A DNA stretch of 64,000 nucleotides from NCBI RefSeq assembly GCF_900454685.1, contig NZ_UATM01000032.1, positions 62,001 to 126,000 on the forward strand. The letters run 5' to 3'. The stretch comes from Peptoniphilus harei (GTDB lineage: Bacteria > Bacillota > Clostridia > Tissierellales > Peptoniphilaceae). The notes under the pieces are model-generated. The model made no database searches. It had not been told where the DNA came from and saw nothing but the letters and a program-made list of their open reading frames with translations. Below, piece by piece: positions 1 through 7,855 of the stretch; position 1 is the first letter of the stretch, and every line of letters starts with the position of its first letter. Both the position numbers and the translations under genes were made by a program.

Positions 1-524
1 TTTGCAAATAATAATCATCGTAAGTTCGACAAGGAAGACCTAAGTATAAAAATTTTGTCAAAAGATCTGTAACAGTGCAGAGTGAATTTTCAACTCCATA
101 AACAACAATATTATTTGCCCCTGTAATTAAATCAATAGCTTTGACAAACTCCTTTAAGGACAAACCTTTTATTACCTCTTTTAAAACATGGACCGTAGTT
201 CCAATAACTTTTGAAGGAACATCTGTCAAAAGGTCATCCTCTCCAATAGAAAATCCGTAAAGTGGATTAATCTTCTCATCTTCCATCTTTTTTCTAATTT
301 TATCTTCTACAATTGCACTTTTTAATTCTTTAAAACCTTCATAGCCCATGCCCCTTGCAAATCTTAAAACTGTGGGCTGACTTACACTTGCCTTTGATGC
401 GACTTCAGTCAAAGTAAGCTTTTCCAACTCATCTTCACATTGAAGAAGAAAGTCAGCAACTTTTTTTCTCTGATGGCCTTAAGTTTCTATAATTTCTCGT
501 GATTTCCCATTCCAATAAATTCAT
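1..524 (-). pseudogene. RpiR/MurR-type transcriptional regulator, frameshifted and partial
   Basis: Reading leftwards from an ATG at 524 with an AAAGGAG ribosome binding site (532-538), the first 19 codons run through LRPSEKKS and then hit a stop. One frame over, the protein continues as VADFLLQCEDEL, a helix-turn-helix with SQPTVLRFARGMGY, and the start of a SIS sugar-isomerase fold (NNIVVYGVENS) to the window edge. RpiR proteins usually read SEKKVADFLL without a break, so the A7 run (T7 at 461-467) carries one base too many compared with an intact A6. RpiR regulators sense phosphosugars and normally sit beside sugar or amino-sugar genes, which here would lie outside the window. The gene could be a true pseudogene, a phase-variable gene or a homopolymer sequencing error. 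The family call is firm; the C-terminus is missing at the edge. Confidence 0.8.
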
Positions 525-765
525 GATTTATCTCCTTTTTGTAGTAATTCTACATAACTTTAATAATTTCAAAAGAAATTAACTTTAAAAAACTCATAAA
601 ATTTCAAATAATATTTCAAAAAATTTTAAATTTTATATTAAAACTGTATTAAAAGTAATTTTATCACACTAAACTCAGATGGTATTTAAATTTCTTGTAA
701 AGTCTACATTAATATGTAGTAAAAAAACATAGTGATTTGTTTTATTATAGACCTTAAAACAAAAA

Positions 766-785
766 AAGACTGCCGAAGCAGTCTT
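766..785 (-). terminator. Intrinsic terminator, minus strand
   Basis: A perfect 8-bp stem (AAGACTGC with GCAGTCTT) closes a CGAA or TTCG tetraloop and is followed on the minus strand by seven Ts. It ends the short orphan transcript predicted from the promoter at 904-932. Confidence 0.8.
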
Positions 786-882
786 AATTTTCTCTTTTCA
801 GAGTGAAGATTGGTATAATTTTATTATTAATCTTAGGAGTTATGGGGTTCCCAAAATCAAAGTAATTTTTGTTAAATGACAT
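784..882 (-). CDS. Candidate 32-residue peptide or small RNA of unknown function
   Basis: An ATG at 882 opens 32 codons that end in TAA at the foot of the terminator. The peptide starts MSFNKNYFDFGNP and ends FTLKREN. It is mildly basic, with no signal sequence, Cys pair or membrane helix. I do not recognise it. A consensus promoter lies about 20 bp upstream, so the unit is a compact promoter, about 130-nt transcript and terminator. No Shine-Dalgarno sequence is visible before the ATG and the leader would be only about 15 nt. The transcript may therefore be a non-coding RNA, or a leaderless-type message. That it is transcribed is fairly well supported; that the peptide is made is a guess. Confidence 0.35.
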   Translation of the reverse strand: MSFNKNYFDFGNPITPKINNKIIPIFTLKREN

Positions 883-903
883 TAACTATCATTAACTGTC
901 TTT

Positions 904-932
904 ATTATAGTATAGGATTTGAAATTTGTAAA
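904..932 (-). promoter_or_regulatory. Sigma-A promoter of the orphan transcript
   Basis: On the minus strand TTTACA (927-932) and TATAAT (904-909) are separated by exactly 17 bp. The predicted start is near 897, just before the 32-codon reading frame. Confidence 0.65.
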
Positions 933-949
933 GGGTTTTTGATAAAATT

Positions 950-1432
950 TATCAAAATTATTTTATGATAATTTATTTAAAATTATTTGCTCTATTCTCC
1001 ATGACTTTTGAATTTTTGTGACCCTATAATTTCTTGTAACTTATGATTTTTTTAACTTTATTTTTATAACTTTTAAAATAACTACAAACTCATATATTTT
1101 TAAGGCTTTCTAGATAATTAGAAGTTCAGGTATTTTTATAAATTCAAAATAATTGCAAGTTTATATGTTTTTATAACTTTATAAATTTTTATAAAATCAC
1201 TTTTTCCCATGACTTATTAAATTTCTATGACTTCCCAAATTATTATGAAGTCTCACTTTTTCATAAGATCATAAATTTTTATTAAGCATCATTTTTTCAT
1301 AAGATCATAAAACTTTATTAAGTCCAATTTTTTTGTAAGATCCTATTTTTTTATCAGGTCTAAATTTTGTGTAACCCCTTAAATATTTATAAAGTCACAA
1401 TATTCTACAACTTTTAATTTTGGGCATAAAAA
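950..1432. repeat. AT-rich degenerate intergenic repeat tract without genes
   Basis: This stretch has no reading frame of note. It consists of many diverged copies of a motif like TTATGAAGTCATAAATTTT, spaced about 20-30 bp apart, for example around 1195-1215, 1275-1305, 1310-1345 and 1385-1400. The same motif recurs at 19845-19950, 42285-42420 and 48590-48650. Its function is unknown. It could be decayed DNA kept as spacer, or binding sites for a DNA-bending protein. Confidence 0.5.
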
Positions 1433-1433
1433 A

Positions 1434-1455
1434 TGCACCCAAGGAGGTGGGTGCA
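1434..1455 (-). terminator. Terminator-like hairpin read leftwards, no gene feeding it
   Basis: TGCACCCA and TGGGTGCA form a perfect 8-bp stem followed on the minus strand by six Ts. Upstream on that strand (1470-1533) lies a further imperfect inverted repeat (AATTGTGA with TCACAATT and CTTAATA with TATTAAG). The pair may be a small RNA divergent from the LysR gene. No good -35 box was found for it. Confidence 0.45.
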
Positions 1456-1524
1456 AGGGGATTCCGGTAATTGTGATATTAAGGAAAAAAAGCTGGTAAA
1501 CTATAAGGGATTCTTAATATTTAT

Positions 1525-1554
1525 TTCACAATTAACTTATACTTAGTATATAAT
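1525..1554 (+). promoter_or_regulatory. Promoter of the LysR gene
   Basis: TTCACA (1525-1530) and a perfect TATAAT (1549-1554) are spaced by 18 bp, about 70 bp before the LysR start. The -35 box lies inside an inverted-repeat arm, as is common for self-regulated LysR genes. Confidence 0.55.
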
Positions 1555-1621
1555 AAAAGTACCACAAAATAAATTAATAAAAATTTGTATAAATCACAAA
1601 ATATATTTGATAGGAGGAAAT

Positions 1622-2590
1622 ATGAATTTCGAAAGTATTTACTACTTCACAGAACTTGCAAAGACCTTAAACATGAATGAAACCGGAGAAAAACTCTACA
1701 TTTCACAACAAACTCTTTCAAATCATATAAAAAGACTGGAAGAATATTATGGGACAAAATTCTTTTTTAGAAAACCTAGACTGATGCTGACACCTATTGG
1801 AGAAGAGTACCTGGCCTATGCAGAGAAACTCCTCACAAGTGAGGCTGATATGATAAACAAGATCAGGGACCTAGAAAGCGAAGAGATGGGTAAACTCATG
1901 CTAGGTGCCTCTTCCCCTCGTGCTGATATGTTCATACCATCTATTATAGAAAAATTTACTGAGGAATTCCCCCAAGTTGGTCTTGTCCTCCACGAAAAGC
2001 AATCTCATGAACTTGAAGAGATGTGTCTTGAAAACAAACTAGACCTTGCCATTTCCATTGACGAAAACAATCAAAATGAAAATTTAAAATCTAGTCTTCT
2101 CTTAGATGAGAAACTTTATCTTTGTGTCAGTGACAGGCTCCTAAAAAAATATTTTAAAAATCTTGAAGACTTAAAGGAAAAATCAATTGATAACTTAGAT
2201 TTAAGGGACTTTGACGAGGTTCCCTTCCTCCTTTACACCCAGGACAATAGGATTAGGAGCCTTATAAATCAAAGCTTTAAGGAAGCTGGGGTAAGGCCAA
2301 ATGATTATATAGAGACTGGCTATTCTAGAATTGCCCTTTCAATTTGCAACAAGGCAATAGCTGCTGTCTTCATTTCTCAAATGAATATCAAGAGGTGGAT
2401 GGACGAGTTTGAAGATGACATCAATATCTTCCCACTATACTCCAAGGGCAAGCCTGTAAGCCTTGGCATCTACGCCATAAAAAATAAAAACCGATATATC
2501 ACTAAGTACGCCAAGAGGTTTGTAGAACTCTTGGAAGAATATTTTAATTCTTTTCATGCAGAAAAATTAGAAAGAATTGCAAAAAAATAA
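1622..2590 (+). CDS. LysR-family transcriptional regulator
   Basis: This 322-residue protein is a standard LysR regulator: a winged helix-turn-helix at residues 1-60 (NFESIYYFTELAKTLNMNET, then ISQQTLSNHIKRLEEYYG), a linker helix, and a periplasmic-binding-like effector domain from about residue 90. Such proteins bind DNA as tetramers and respond to a small metabolite. I chose the ATG at 1622 because AGGAGG sits 5 bp upstream; a longer frame from a TTG at 1607 would bury that site. It is a single gene with its own promoter and terminator, so there is no operon partner to suggest the ligand. The minus-strand hairpin upstream could belong to a divergent target. Family is certain, ligand unknown. 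Confidence 0.9.
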   Translation: MNFESIYYFTELAKTLNMNETGEKLYISQQTLSNHIKRLEEYYGTKFFFRKPRLMLTPIGEEYLAYAEKLLTSEADMINKIRDLESEEMGKLMLGASSPRADMFIPSIIEKFTEEFPQVGLVLHEKQSHELEEMCLENKLDLAISIDENNQNENLKSSLLLDEKLYLCVSDRLLKKYFKNLEDLKEKSIDNLDLRDFDEVPFLLYTQDNRIRSLINQSFKEAGVRPNDYIETGYSRIALSICNKAIAAVFISQMNIKRWMDEFEDDINIFPLYSKGKPVSLGIYAIKNKNRYITKYAKRFVELLEEYFNSFHAEKLERIAKK

Positions 2591-2596
2591 AGCAAG

Positions 2597-2621
2597 AGTG
2601 GCACCAGATGGTGTCACTTTT
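2597..2621 (+). terminator. Terminator of the LysR gene
   Basis: AGTGGCACC pairs with GGTGTCACT (one G-U pair) across an AGAT loop, followed by TTTTACTTT. Confidence 0.7.
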
Positions 2622-2669
2622 ACTTTATAAAAATTTTTTATTTAAAATTTTATAAGCTATCTTTAGACC

Positions 2670-3923
2670 TTAGAAATTATTTCCAAATTCTTGTCTAAAC
2701 CTATTAAATAATTCTTCTTGTCTTCTTGCTCTCACTTCTTCTTGGGCAGTTCTTTCCCTTACTTGTTCCCTTATATCTTTTTGGGCCTCCTTATCATTTT
2801 CTATGGAGTAATCAGTAAAAGTTGCTTCAGCTGTCATCTTTTTGCCCTGCCTAATATACTCAACCTCTACCTTGTCGCCAACTTGGTATTTGTAGAGAAT
2901 TGACTTCAATGCGTTGTTATCAGACACTTGGTCCTTGCCAATTCTTGTCACAATATCTCCTGCTTCAAGTCCAGCAGTTGCTGCAGGTGATCCATCGTAA
3001 ACCTTATAGACAAAGATTCCCTTGTCAACAGGTGACTTTTGATTTAAAACTTGAGATGCTACATCCACATTCATTGTAAGCATACCCATAGACATTTCCT
3101 TGTAAGATCCTGTTTCAATAACTTGTTTTATAATTGGCTTAATAAAGTTAATAGGAATTGAAAATCCAAGTCCCTCTGCTGATTGAACCTTGACTGTGTT
3201 GATTCCAATTACTTCTCCTTCGGCATTTAGAAGGGCTCCACCAGAGTTACCACCATTTATTGATGCATCAGTTTGGATAAGCCCAGTCATATAGCCTCCA
3301 CCACTTACTGCCCCAACATACCTGTCAAGTCCAGAGATGATACCTTGGGTTACAGTTTGAGAAAACTGCAATGATATTGGGTTACCAATGGCTATGGCAG
3401 TATCCCCTATTGAAAGGGCATCAGAGTCACCAAGGCTTGCCACATTTAACTTCTTGTCTGTGTTAATTTTTACAATGGCAAGGTCAATCATCTCGTCTGC
3501 CCAAATTGTCTTGCCTTGAATATCCTCTTCATTGTTTAGTCTAACTGTCACGTCCTTTACTACCTGGTTGTTTAACTTAACAACGTGGGCATTAGTAAGG
3601 ATATAACCCTTTGGATCAACTATTACACCAGAACCCACACCTTGGACTTCAACTTGTCCAAAGAAGGATTGTTGAACTCCCTTAGTTGTTATACCAACTA
3701 CAGAGGACATGGACTTCTTGGCAACGGCTGAAGCCACTGTCATATTGTCCTTGGCAGAAATAGTTATATTTGAATCGCTATTTGTGGTTTTACTTTCTCC
3801 CTGTGGCAAGAGCTTGTAAGTTGTTATTGCTGAACCAACAATTCCTCCAATTAGAGAAAAAACTAGGGCAATTATTATTACAATCTTACCCATACCAGGG
3901 TTTTTATTTAAATTCTTCTTCAT
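2670..3923 (-). CDS. htrA: HtrA/DegP-family membrane-anchored serine protease with PDZ domain
   Basis: This 417-residue protein has one N-terminal membrane helix (residues 13-38), a trypsin-like S1C protease domain with the full triad (His113 in TNAHVV, Asp147 in DLAIV, Ser227 in GGNSGGAL) and one PDZ domain (about 285-368, GSPAATAGLEAGDIV). A charged Glu/Arg/Gln-rich tail (375-417) is longer than usual. HtrA proteins degrade or refold misfolded exported proteins on the outside of the membrane. The ATG has a clear AGGAGG site. It is a single gene between LysR and the methionine importer. HtrA is often stress-controlled, but no operator was identified. Confidence 0.92.
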   Translation of the reverse strand: MKKNLNKNPGMGKIVIIIALVFSLIGGIVGSAITTYKLLPQGESKTTNSDSNITISAKDNMTVASAVAKKSMSSVVGITTKGVQQSFFGQVEVQGVGSGVIVDPKGYILTNAHVVKLNNQVVKDVTVRLNNEEDIQGKTIWADEMIDLAIVKINTDKKLNVASLGDSDALSIGDTAIAIGNPISLQFSQTVTQGIISGLDRYVGAVSGGGYMTGLIQTDASINGGNSGGALLNAEGEVIGINTVKVQSAEGLGFSIPINFIKPIIKQVIETGSYKEMSMGMLTMNVDVASQVLNQKSPVDKGIFVYKVYDGSPAATAGLEAGDIVTRIGKDQVSDNNALKSILYKYQVGDKVEVEYIRQGKKMTAEATFTDYSIENDKEAQKDIREQVRERTAQEEVRARRQEELFNRFRQEFGNNF

Positions 3924-4082
3924 ACTTTCCTCCTATACGAAAATTTATGACTTTATCTTAGTATGAATTTGTGAAAGATAAATGAATTTATAATAAAAGC
4001 TTTATGATTTTGCTTTTTCATTTTTTGTTTTGATCTTTTTTATCTCAGTTAATGATTTTTTAGAAATCAGAACTCAAAAAAA

Positions 4083-4102
4083 AGAGACCCCTAAGGATCT
4101 CT
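4083..4102 (-). terminator. Terminator of the methionine importer operon
   Basis: AGAGATCC pairs with GGGTCTCT on the minus strand (one mismatch) around a TTAG loop, with eight Ts after it, right behind the last metQ gene. Confidence 0.75.
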
Positions 4103-4112
4103 TTAAATATTT

Positions 4113-4955
4113 TTAGTTTTCGAAAGCTGGTATAACTGCTCCCTTAAATGTTTCTTCTATAAATGTCTTAGCTTCTTCAGAGTTAAGAACCTTTAAGAAT
4201 TTTTGGAATTTTTCCTTGTCAGCGTCTTCTTTTCTAATTGCAACTAAGTTTGCATATGGTGAATCCTTAGATTCTAAGAAGATTGAGTCCTTAGTTGGGT
4301 CAAGTCCTTGTCCAATAGCAAAGTTGGAGTTAATAACTGCTGCTCCTGAATCTTTATAAACTTGTGCAATTGAAGGTGCATCCATTGCTGTGAACTTTAA
4401 GTTCTTAGGATTTTCTGCTATATCTTTTTCTGTTGAGTTAAGATTTGTCTTGTCCTTTAACTTAATTAGTCCTGCATCTTCAAGTAGGATTAAGGCTCTT
4501 GCACCGTTACTTGGGTCGTTAGGGATGATAATTTCTGCGCCATCTTCGATTTCATCAACTGACTTATACTTTTCTGAATATAAAGCCATTGGTTCAATGT
4601 GAACGTAACCTAGGACGTCAAGATTGTCAATGTTTCTTTCTTCTGTAAAGCTGTCAAGATAAGGTTTATGTTGGAAGTAGTTGGCATCAAGGTCGCCTGC
4701 TTCTAGTTGAAGGTTTGGTTGGATGTAGTCATCGAAGTTTACGACTTCTACATCAAGTCCTTCTTTTTCAAATTCTGGCTTTAGACCTTCAATGATTTCT
4801 CCATGAGGTGTAGGTGATACACCAATAACAATCTTGTTGTCTCCATCTGCTGGAGCTTCTGCCTTTGCGTCATCTTTCTTTGCACCGCCACATCCTGTTA
4901 GGGCAAGTGATAGGACCACTGATCCTAGTAAAAATAATTTTTTAAAATTTTTCAT
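4113..4955 (-). CDS. metQ: D-methionine ABC transporter substrate-binding lipoprotein, copy 1
   Basis: This 280-residue protein carries a lipoprotein signal (LALTGCGG, acylated Cys22) and the NlpA/MetQ fold, with typical segments such as IVIGVSPTPHGEI, NANYFQHKPYL-like DANYFQHKPYL and IIIPNDPSNGARAL. It captures methionine (or a derivative) outside the cell and hands it to MetI. It is the last gene of metN-metI-metQ-metQ, 39 bp behind the second metQ, with its own GAGGAGG site. The two copies are clearly similar but not near-identical, so this is an old tandem duplication and the copies may prefer different ligands (L-Met, D-Met, sulfoxide or Met peptides). Confidence 0.93.
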   Translation of the reverse strand: MKNFKKLFLLGSVVLSLALTGCGGAKKDDAKAEAPADGDNKIVIGVSPTPHGEIIEGLKPEFEKEGLDVEVVNFDDYIQPNLQLEAGDLDANYFQHKPYLDSFTEERNIDNLDVLGYVHIEPMALYSEKYKSVDEIEDGAEIIIPNDPSNGARALILLEDAGLIKLKDKTNLNSTEKDIAENPKNLKFTAMDAPSIAQVYKDSGAAVINSNFAIGQGLDPTKDSIFLESKDSPYANLVAIRKEDADKEKFQKFLKVLNSEEAKTFIEETFKGAVIPAFEN

Positions 4956-4994
4956 ATATATCCTCCTCTAAAAAAAATTATTACTTAATTAATA

Positions 4995-5822
4995 TTAAAA
5001 TGTTGGAAGCACTGCTCCCTTGAAAGTATCTTCAATATATTTTCTACTTTCTTCTGATTGTAAAATTTCTACAACTTTCTTATAAATTTCCTTGTTTTCT
5101 TCGCCAGATCTTGCTGCCACAATGTTTGCATAAGGTGAATCCTTTGCTTCTGTGATTATCGCATCCTTTGGATCTAGCCCATTTGCTATGGCAAAGTTTG
5201 GATTTATAAAAGCAAGGTCTGCATCTTGGTAAACTCTTGGAATATTTTGTGCATCAACTGCTGTAAATTTTAAATTCTTTGGATTTTCAACTATATCAAC
5301 TTCAGTTGAGTTTAAGTTGTCCTTGTCTTTTAACTTTATAAGTCCTTCTTTATCAAGAATTAATAAGGCTCTTGCTCCATTTGTTGGGTCATTGGGAATT
5401 ATAATTTCTCCACCATCTTCAAGGTCTTTTATGTCCTTTATCTTTGATGAAAATCCAAGAAGGGGTGTGATAAATATTTTTGAATCTTCTAGGGAAACTA
5501 TATTTGTCTTCCTGTCCTCATTAAAGCTGTCGAGGTAGGGTTGGTGTTGGTAAAAGTTTAGGTCTAAGTCTCCTGATTCAAGTTGTAGGTTTGGTTGCAC
5601 ATAGTCTGAAAAAACTACTAGGTCAAGGTCAATGCCTGCTTTTTCAAATTCTGGCTCAAGGGCCTTTATGAGTTCTCCATGGGGAGTTTCCGATGCCCCT
5701 ATTGTAACCTTAGTTTTTTCTCCTGCCTCTGAGCTTTTTTCTTCTACTTTGTTGTCTTTTCCACAAGCTGTTAAAACTGCAATAAGTCCAATTAGTGTCA
5801 ATAAAATTTTTGTCTTCTTCAT
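4995..5822 (-). CDS. metQ: D-methionine ABC transporter substrate-binding lipoprotein, copy 2
   Basis: This 275-residue NlpA/MetQ lipoprotein (LIAVLTACGK signal) is a paralogue of its downstream neighbour, sharing the blocks NPKNLKFTAVDA and IIIPNDPTNGARALL. I use the ATG at 5822, 6 bp after AAGGAG; a longer frame from a TTG at 5843 runs through the ribosome binding site. It differs from copy 1 mainly in the ligand-cleft loops (KIFITPLLGF where copy 1 has YVHIEPMALY), which suggests different ligand preference. That is an inference from alignment by eye. It lies 60 bp behind metI in the same operon. Confidence 0.93.
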   Translation of the reverse strand: MKKTKILLTLIGLIAVLTACGKDNKVEEKSSEAGEKTKVTIGASETPHGELIKALEPEFEKAGIDLDLVVFSDYVQPNLQLESGDLDLNFYQHQPYLDSFNEDRKTNIVSLEDSKIFITPLLGFSSKIKDIKDLEDGGEIIIPNDPTNGARALLILDKEGLIKLKDKDNLNSTEVDIVENPKNLKFTAVDAQNIPRVYQDADLAFINPNFAIANGLDPKDAIITEAKDSPYANIVAARSGEENKEIYKKVVEILQSEESRKYIEDTFKGAVLPTF

Positions 5823-5881
5823 CTTTTTTCTCCTTGTTGTCAAATATTATGTCTTTTTTCTTCTTTTTTCTTTCTCTTCTC

Positions 5882-6535
5882 TTATTTTCTCTTGTCTATC
5901 TTCTTAGTCAAAAAGTTACCAACAAATTGAACTATTTGAACCAAGATTATAATAACTACTACTGCTGACCAAAGGATTAGGGGCTCATTTCTTTGGTAAC
6001 CATACCTATTTGCCACATCTCCTAGGCCTCCTCCTCCCATGACACCAGCCATAGCAGAGTAACCAATTACGTTAATTATTGTCATTGTAATTCCTGTCAC
6101 TATCATTGGCATTGCCTCTGGTATAAGGACCTTAAAGATTATTTCCCTCTTAGATGATCCCATGGACTTGGCTGCCTCGATGATGCCTGAGTCAACTTGG
6201 ATAAAGTAACCTTCCATTAGCCTTGCAACAAAGGGTGCTGCTGAAACTGAAAGGGGAATTATCATTGCTGCAGTTCCGTAGGACTTTCCAACAATTAGTC
6301 TTGATAGTGGGAATACAACTATCATCAAGATTACGAAGGGAAAGGACCTTAGGATATTTATTATTCCATCTAGGATTGAGTAAACTTTTACTGATTCTGT
6401 AAGTCCTCCAGGTCTTGTTGTTGTTAAAATTATTCCCAGTGGAAGACCAATTAAGAGGGCAATTATTGTCGAAGCAATTACCATTATTAAAGTTTGTGGA
6501 ATTGCTGGTAAAACTATATCAATTATCCTATCCAT
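5882..6535 (-). CDS. metI: Methionine ABC transporter permease
   Basis: This 217-residue protein has five to six membrane helices and the BPD-transp-1 permease signature with the EAA loop (EAAKSMGSSKREIIFKVLIPEA), which docks on the MetN ATPase. The ATG directly abuts the metN stop codon and its ribosome binding site lies in the metN end, so translation is coupled. Length and sequence are typical for MetI. Confidence 0.94.
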   Translation of the reverse strand: MDRIIDIVLPAIPQTLIMVIASTIIALLIGLPLGIILTTTRPGGLTESVKVYSILDGIINILRSFPFVILMIVVFPLSRLIVGKSYGTAAMIIPLSVSAAPFVARLMEGYFIQVDSGIIEAAKSMGSSKREIIFKVLIPEAMPMIVTGITMTIINVIGYSAMAGVMGGGGLGDVANRYGYQRNEPLILWSAVVVIIILVQIVQFVGNFLTKKIDKRK

Positions 6536-7540
6536 TTAAAGCACCTCCACAATTACATTATTTTCTTTTAAGAATTCAATGGCCCTTGCCCTTTCATCAT
6601 CCTTACCTAGGATTTGAACTGTAAGGTAACCAACATTTGCTGCATTTAGCTTGTTTATATTTCCAGATAAAATTGAAAAGTCTATATCAAACTTCTTGAC
6701 ACATTGGGAAAGAATTGGCTTGTCGTAGTTGTTGTCTGCATAGGAAAGTCTCAAGACGTCTCCCTTATAGTCGCTGGCTCTCACATAGCCTTCTTCCACA
6801 TCATCTTCAAGATTTTTAATAAAGGATCTTGTAACTGCAGTTTTTGGATTTGTGAAGAGTTCCTTTGTGGTGTTCTCTTCAATAATTTTTCCTGCTTCCA
6901 TTACTGCTATCCTGTCACAAATTTCCTTGGCTACCTCCATTTGATGGGTGATCATTATAACTGTCATGTCAAATTCTTCTACAATTCTCTTTAGAAGATT
7001 TAAGACTGACTTTGTGTTTGCCGGATCAAGGGCTGATGTTCCTTCATCTGAAAGTAGGATTGATGGGTTTGTGGCAATGGATCTTGCTATTGCCACTCTT
7101 TGCTTTTGACCACCAGACAATTCTGCTGGATAAGAATCCTTCTTATCTTTAAGATCAATAAATTTTAAGAGCTCGTCCACCCTTTTTGATATGTCTTCCC
7201 TAGACACTCCAGAAATTTCTAGAGGGTAGGCAATATTTTCTGCCACAGTCTTTTGCATGAATAAGTTGAAATACTGGAAGATCATTCCAATATCCTTTCT
7301 AGCTGCCCTAAGTTCCTTTTCATTTAGGCCAATAATAGATTTTCCATCAACTAGGATTTCTCCTGAGCTTGGTTCTTCCAACCTATTAATACATCTAACA
7401 AGGGTTGACTTGCCGGCACCAGATAAACCAATTACACCGTAAATCTCTCCCCGATTGACCTTGAAAGAAACATCGTTTAAGGCTCTAAAACTTCTATCTC
7501 CAGTTTTAAATTCTTTAACTAAGTTTTTTACTTCAATCAT
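6536..7540 (-). CDS. metN: Methionine ABC transporter ATP-binding protein
   Basis: This 334-residue ATPase has Walker A (GLSGAGKST, about residue 38), an LSGGQKQR signature, Walker B (ILLSDEGTSALD) and a C-terminal NIL domain (about 260-334). In MetNI from other bacteria the NIL domain binds methionine and shuts the transporter when the cell is replete. It is the first gene after the T-box, so uptake is controlled both by transcription (uncharged tRNA-Met) and by direct feedback on the protein. A GGAGG site precedes the ATG. Confidence 0.95.
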   Translation of the reverse strand: MIEVKNLVKEFKTGDRSFRALNDVSFKVNRGEIYGVIGLSGAGKSTLVRCINRLEEPSSGEILVDGKSIIGLNEKELRAARKDIGMIFQYFNLFMQKTVAENIAYPLEISGVSREDISKRVDELLKFIDLKDKKDSYPAELSGGQKQRVAIARSIATNPSILLSDEGTSALDPANTKSVLNLLKRIVEEFDMTVIMITHQMEVAKEICDRIAVMEAGKIIEENTTKELFTNPKTAVTRSFIKNLEDDVEEGYVRASDYKGDVLRLSYADNNYDKPILSQCVKKFDIDFSILSGNINKLNAANVGYLTVQILGKDDERARAIEFLKENNVIVEVL

Positions 7541-7556
7541 TTTTCCTCCAAAACAA

Positions 7557-7811
7557 TAAAAAAAGAGCTTCCATCCATAAGGACGAAAGCTCGTGTTACC
7601 ACCTTAATTTATCACTTTCTCACGAAAGCAACCTCTTCAAGTACTATCATACTCTACTTCTGTAACGGGAAGACCCGTAAATACCTAATATCAGTATTTC
7701 CTAGAGAAGGCCATGTTCACAAAAAATCTTTCTACTTCTTTCACCAAAACGAAGCTCTCTTTAATCAAAATTTTAAGTTACTCTTCTTCTCAAAAGTTTA
7801 TTTTTGAATTA
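7557..7811 (-). promoter_or_regulatory. T-box riboswitch, methionine-specific
   Basis: Read on the minus strand, the leader has an AGAGAG start of stem I, a GGTG loop, the AAGTAGAA specifier-loop side, GAAC followed by ATG as the specifier codon (about 7710-7716), the conserved T-box AAGGTGGTAACACGAG (about 7590-7606), and a terminator (GAGCTTTCG to GAAGCTC, then eight Ts, 7557-7592). T-boxes bind tRNA: uncharged tRNA-Met would favour the antiterminator and switch on metNIQQ. The AUG specifier fits the transporter downstream. Confidence 0.93.
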
Positions 7812-7817
7812 CTTATG

Positions 7818-7846
7818 ATTATATTAGCTTATATTTTAAAAGTCAA
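7818..7846 (-). promoter_or_regulatory. Promoter of the T-box/metNIQQ operon
   Basis: TTGACT (7841-7846) and a perfect TATAAT (7818-7823) with a 17-bp spacer, about 10 bp beyond the hcp stop codon. No terminator is seen between hcp and this promoter, so hcp transcripts may run into the T-box. Confidence 0.8.
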
Positions 7847-7855
7847 GCATGTTTT

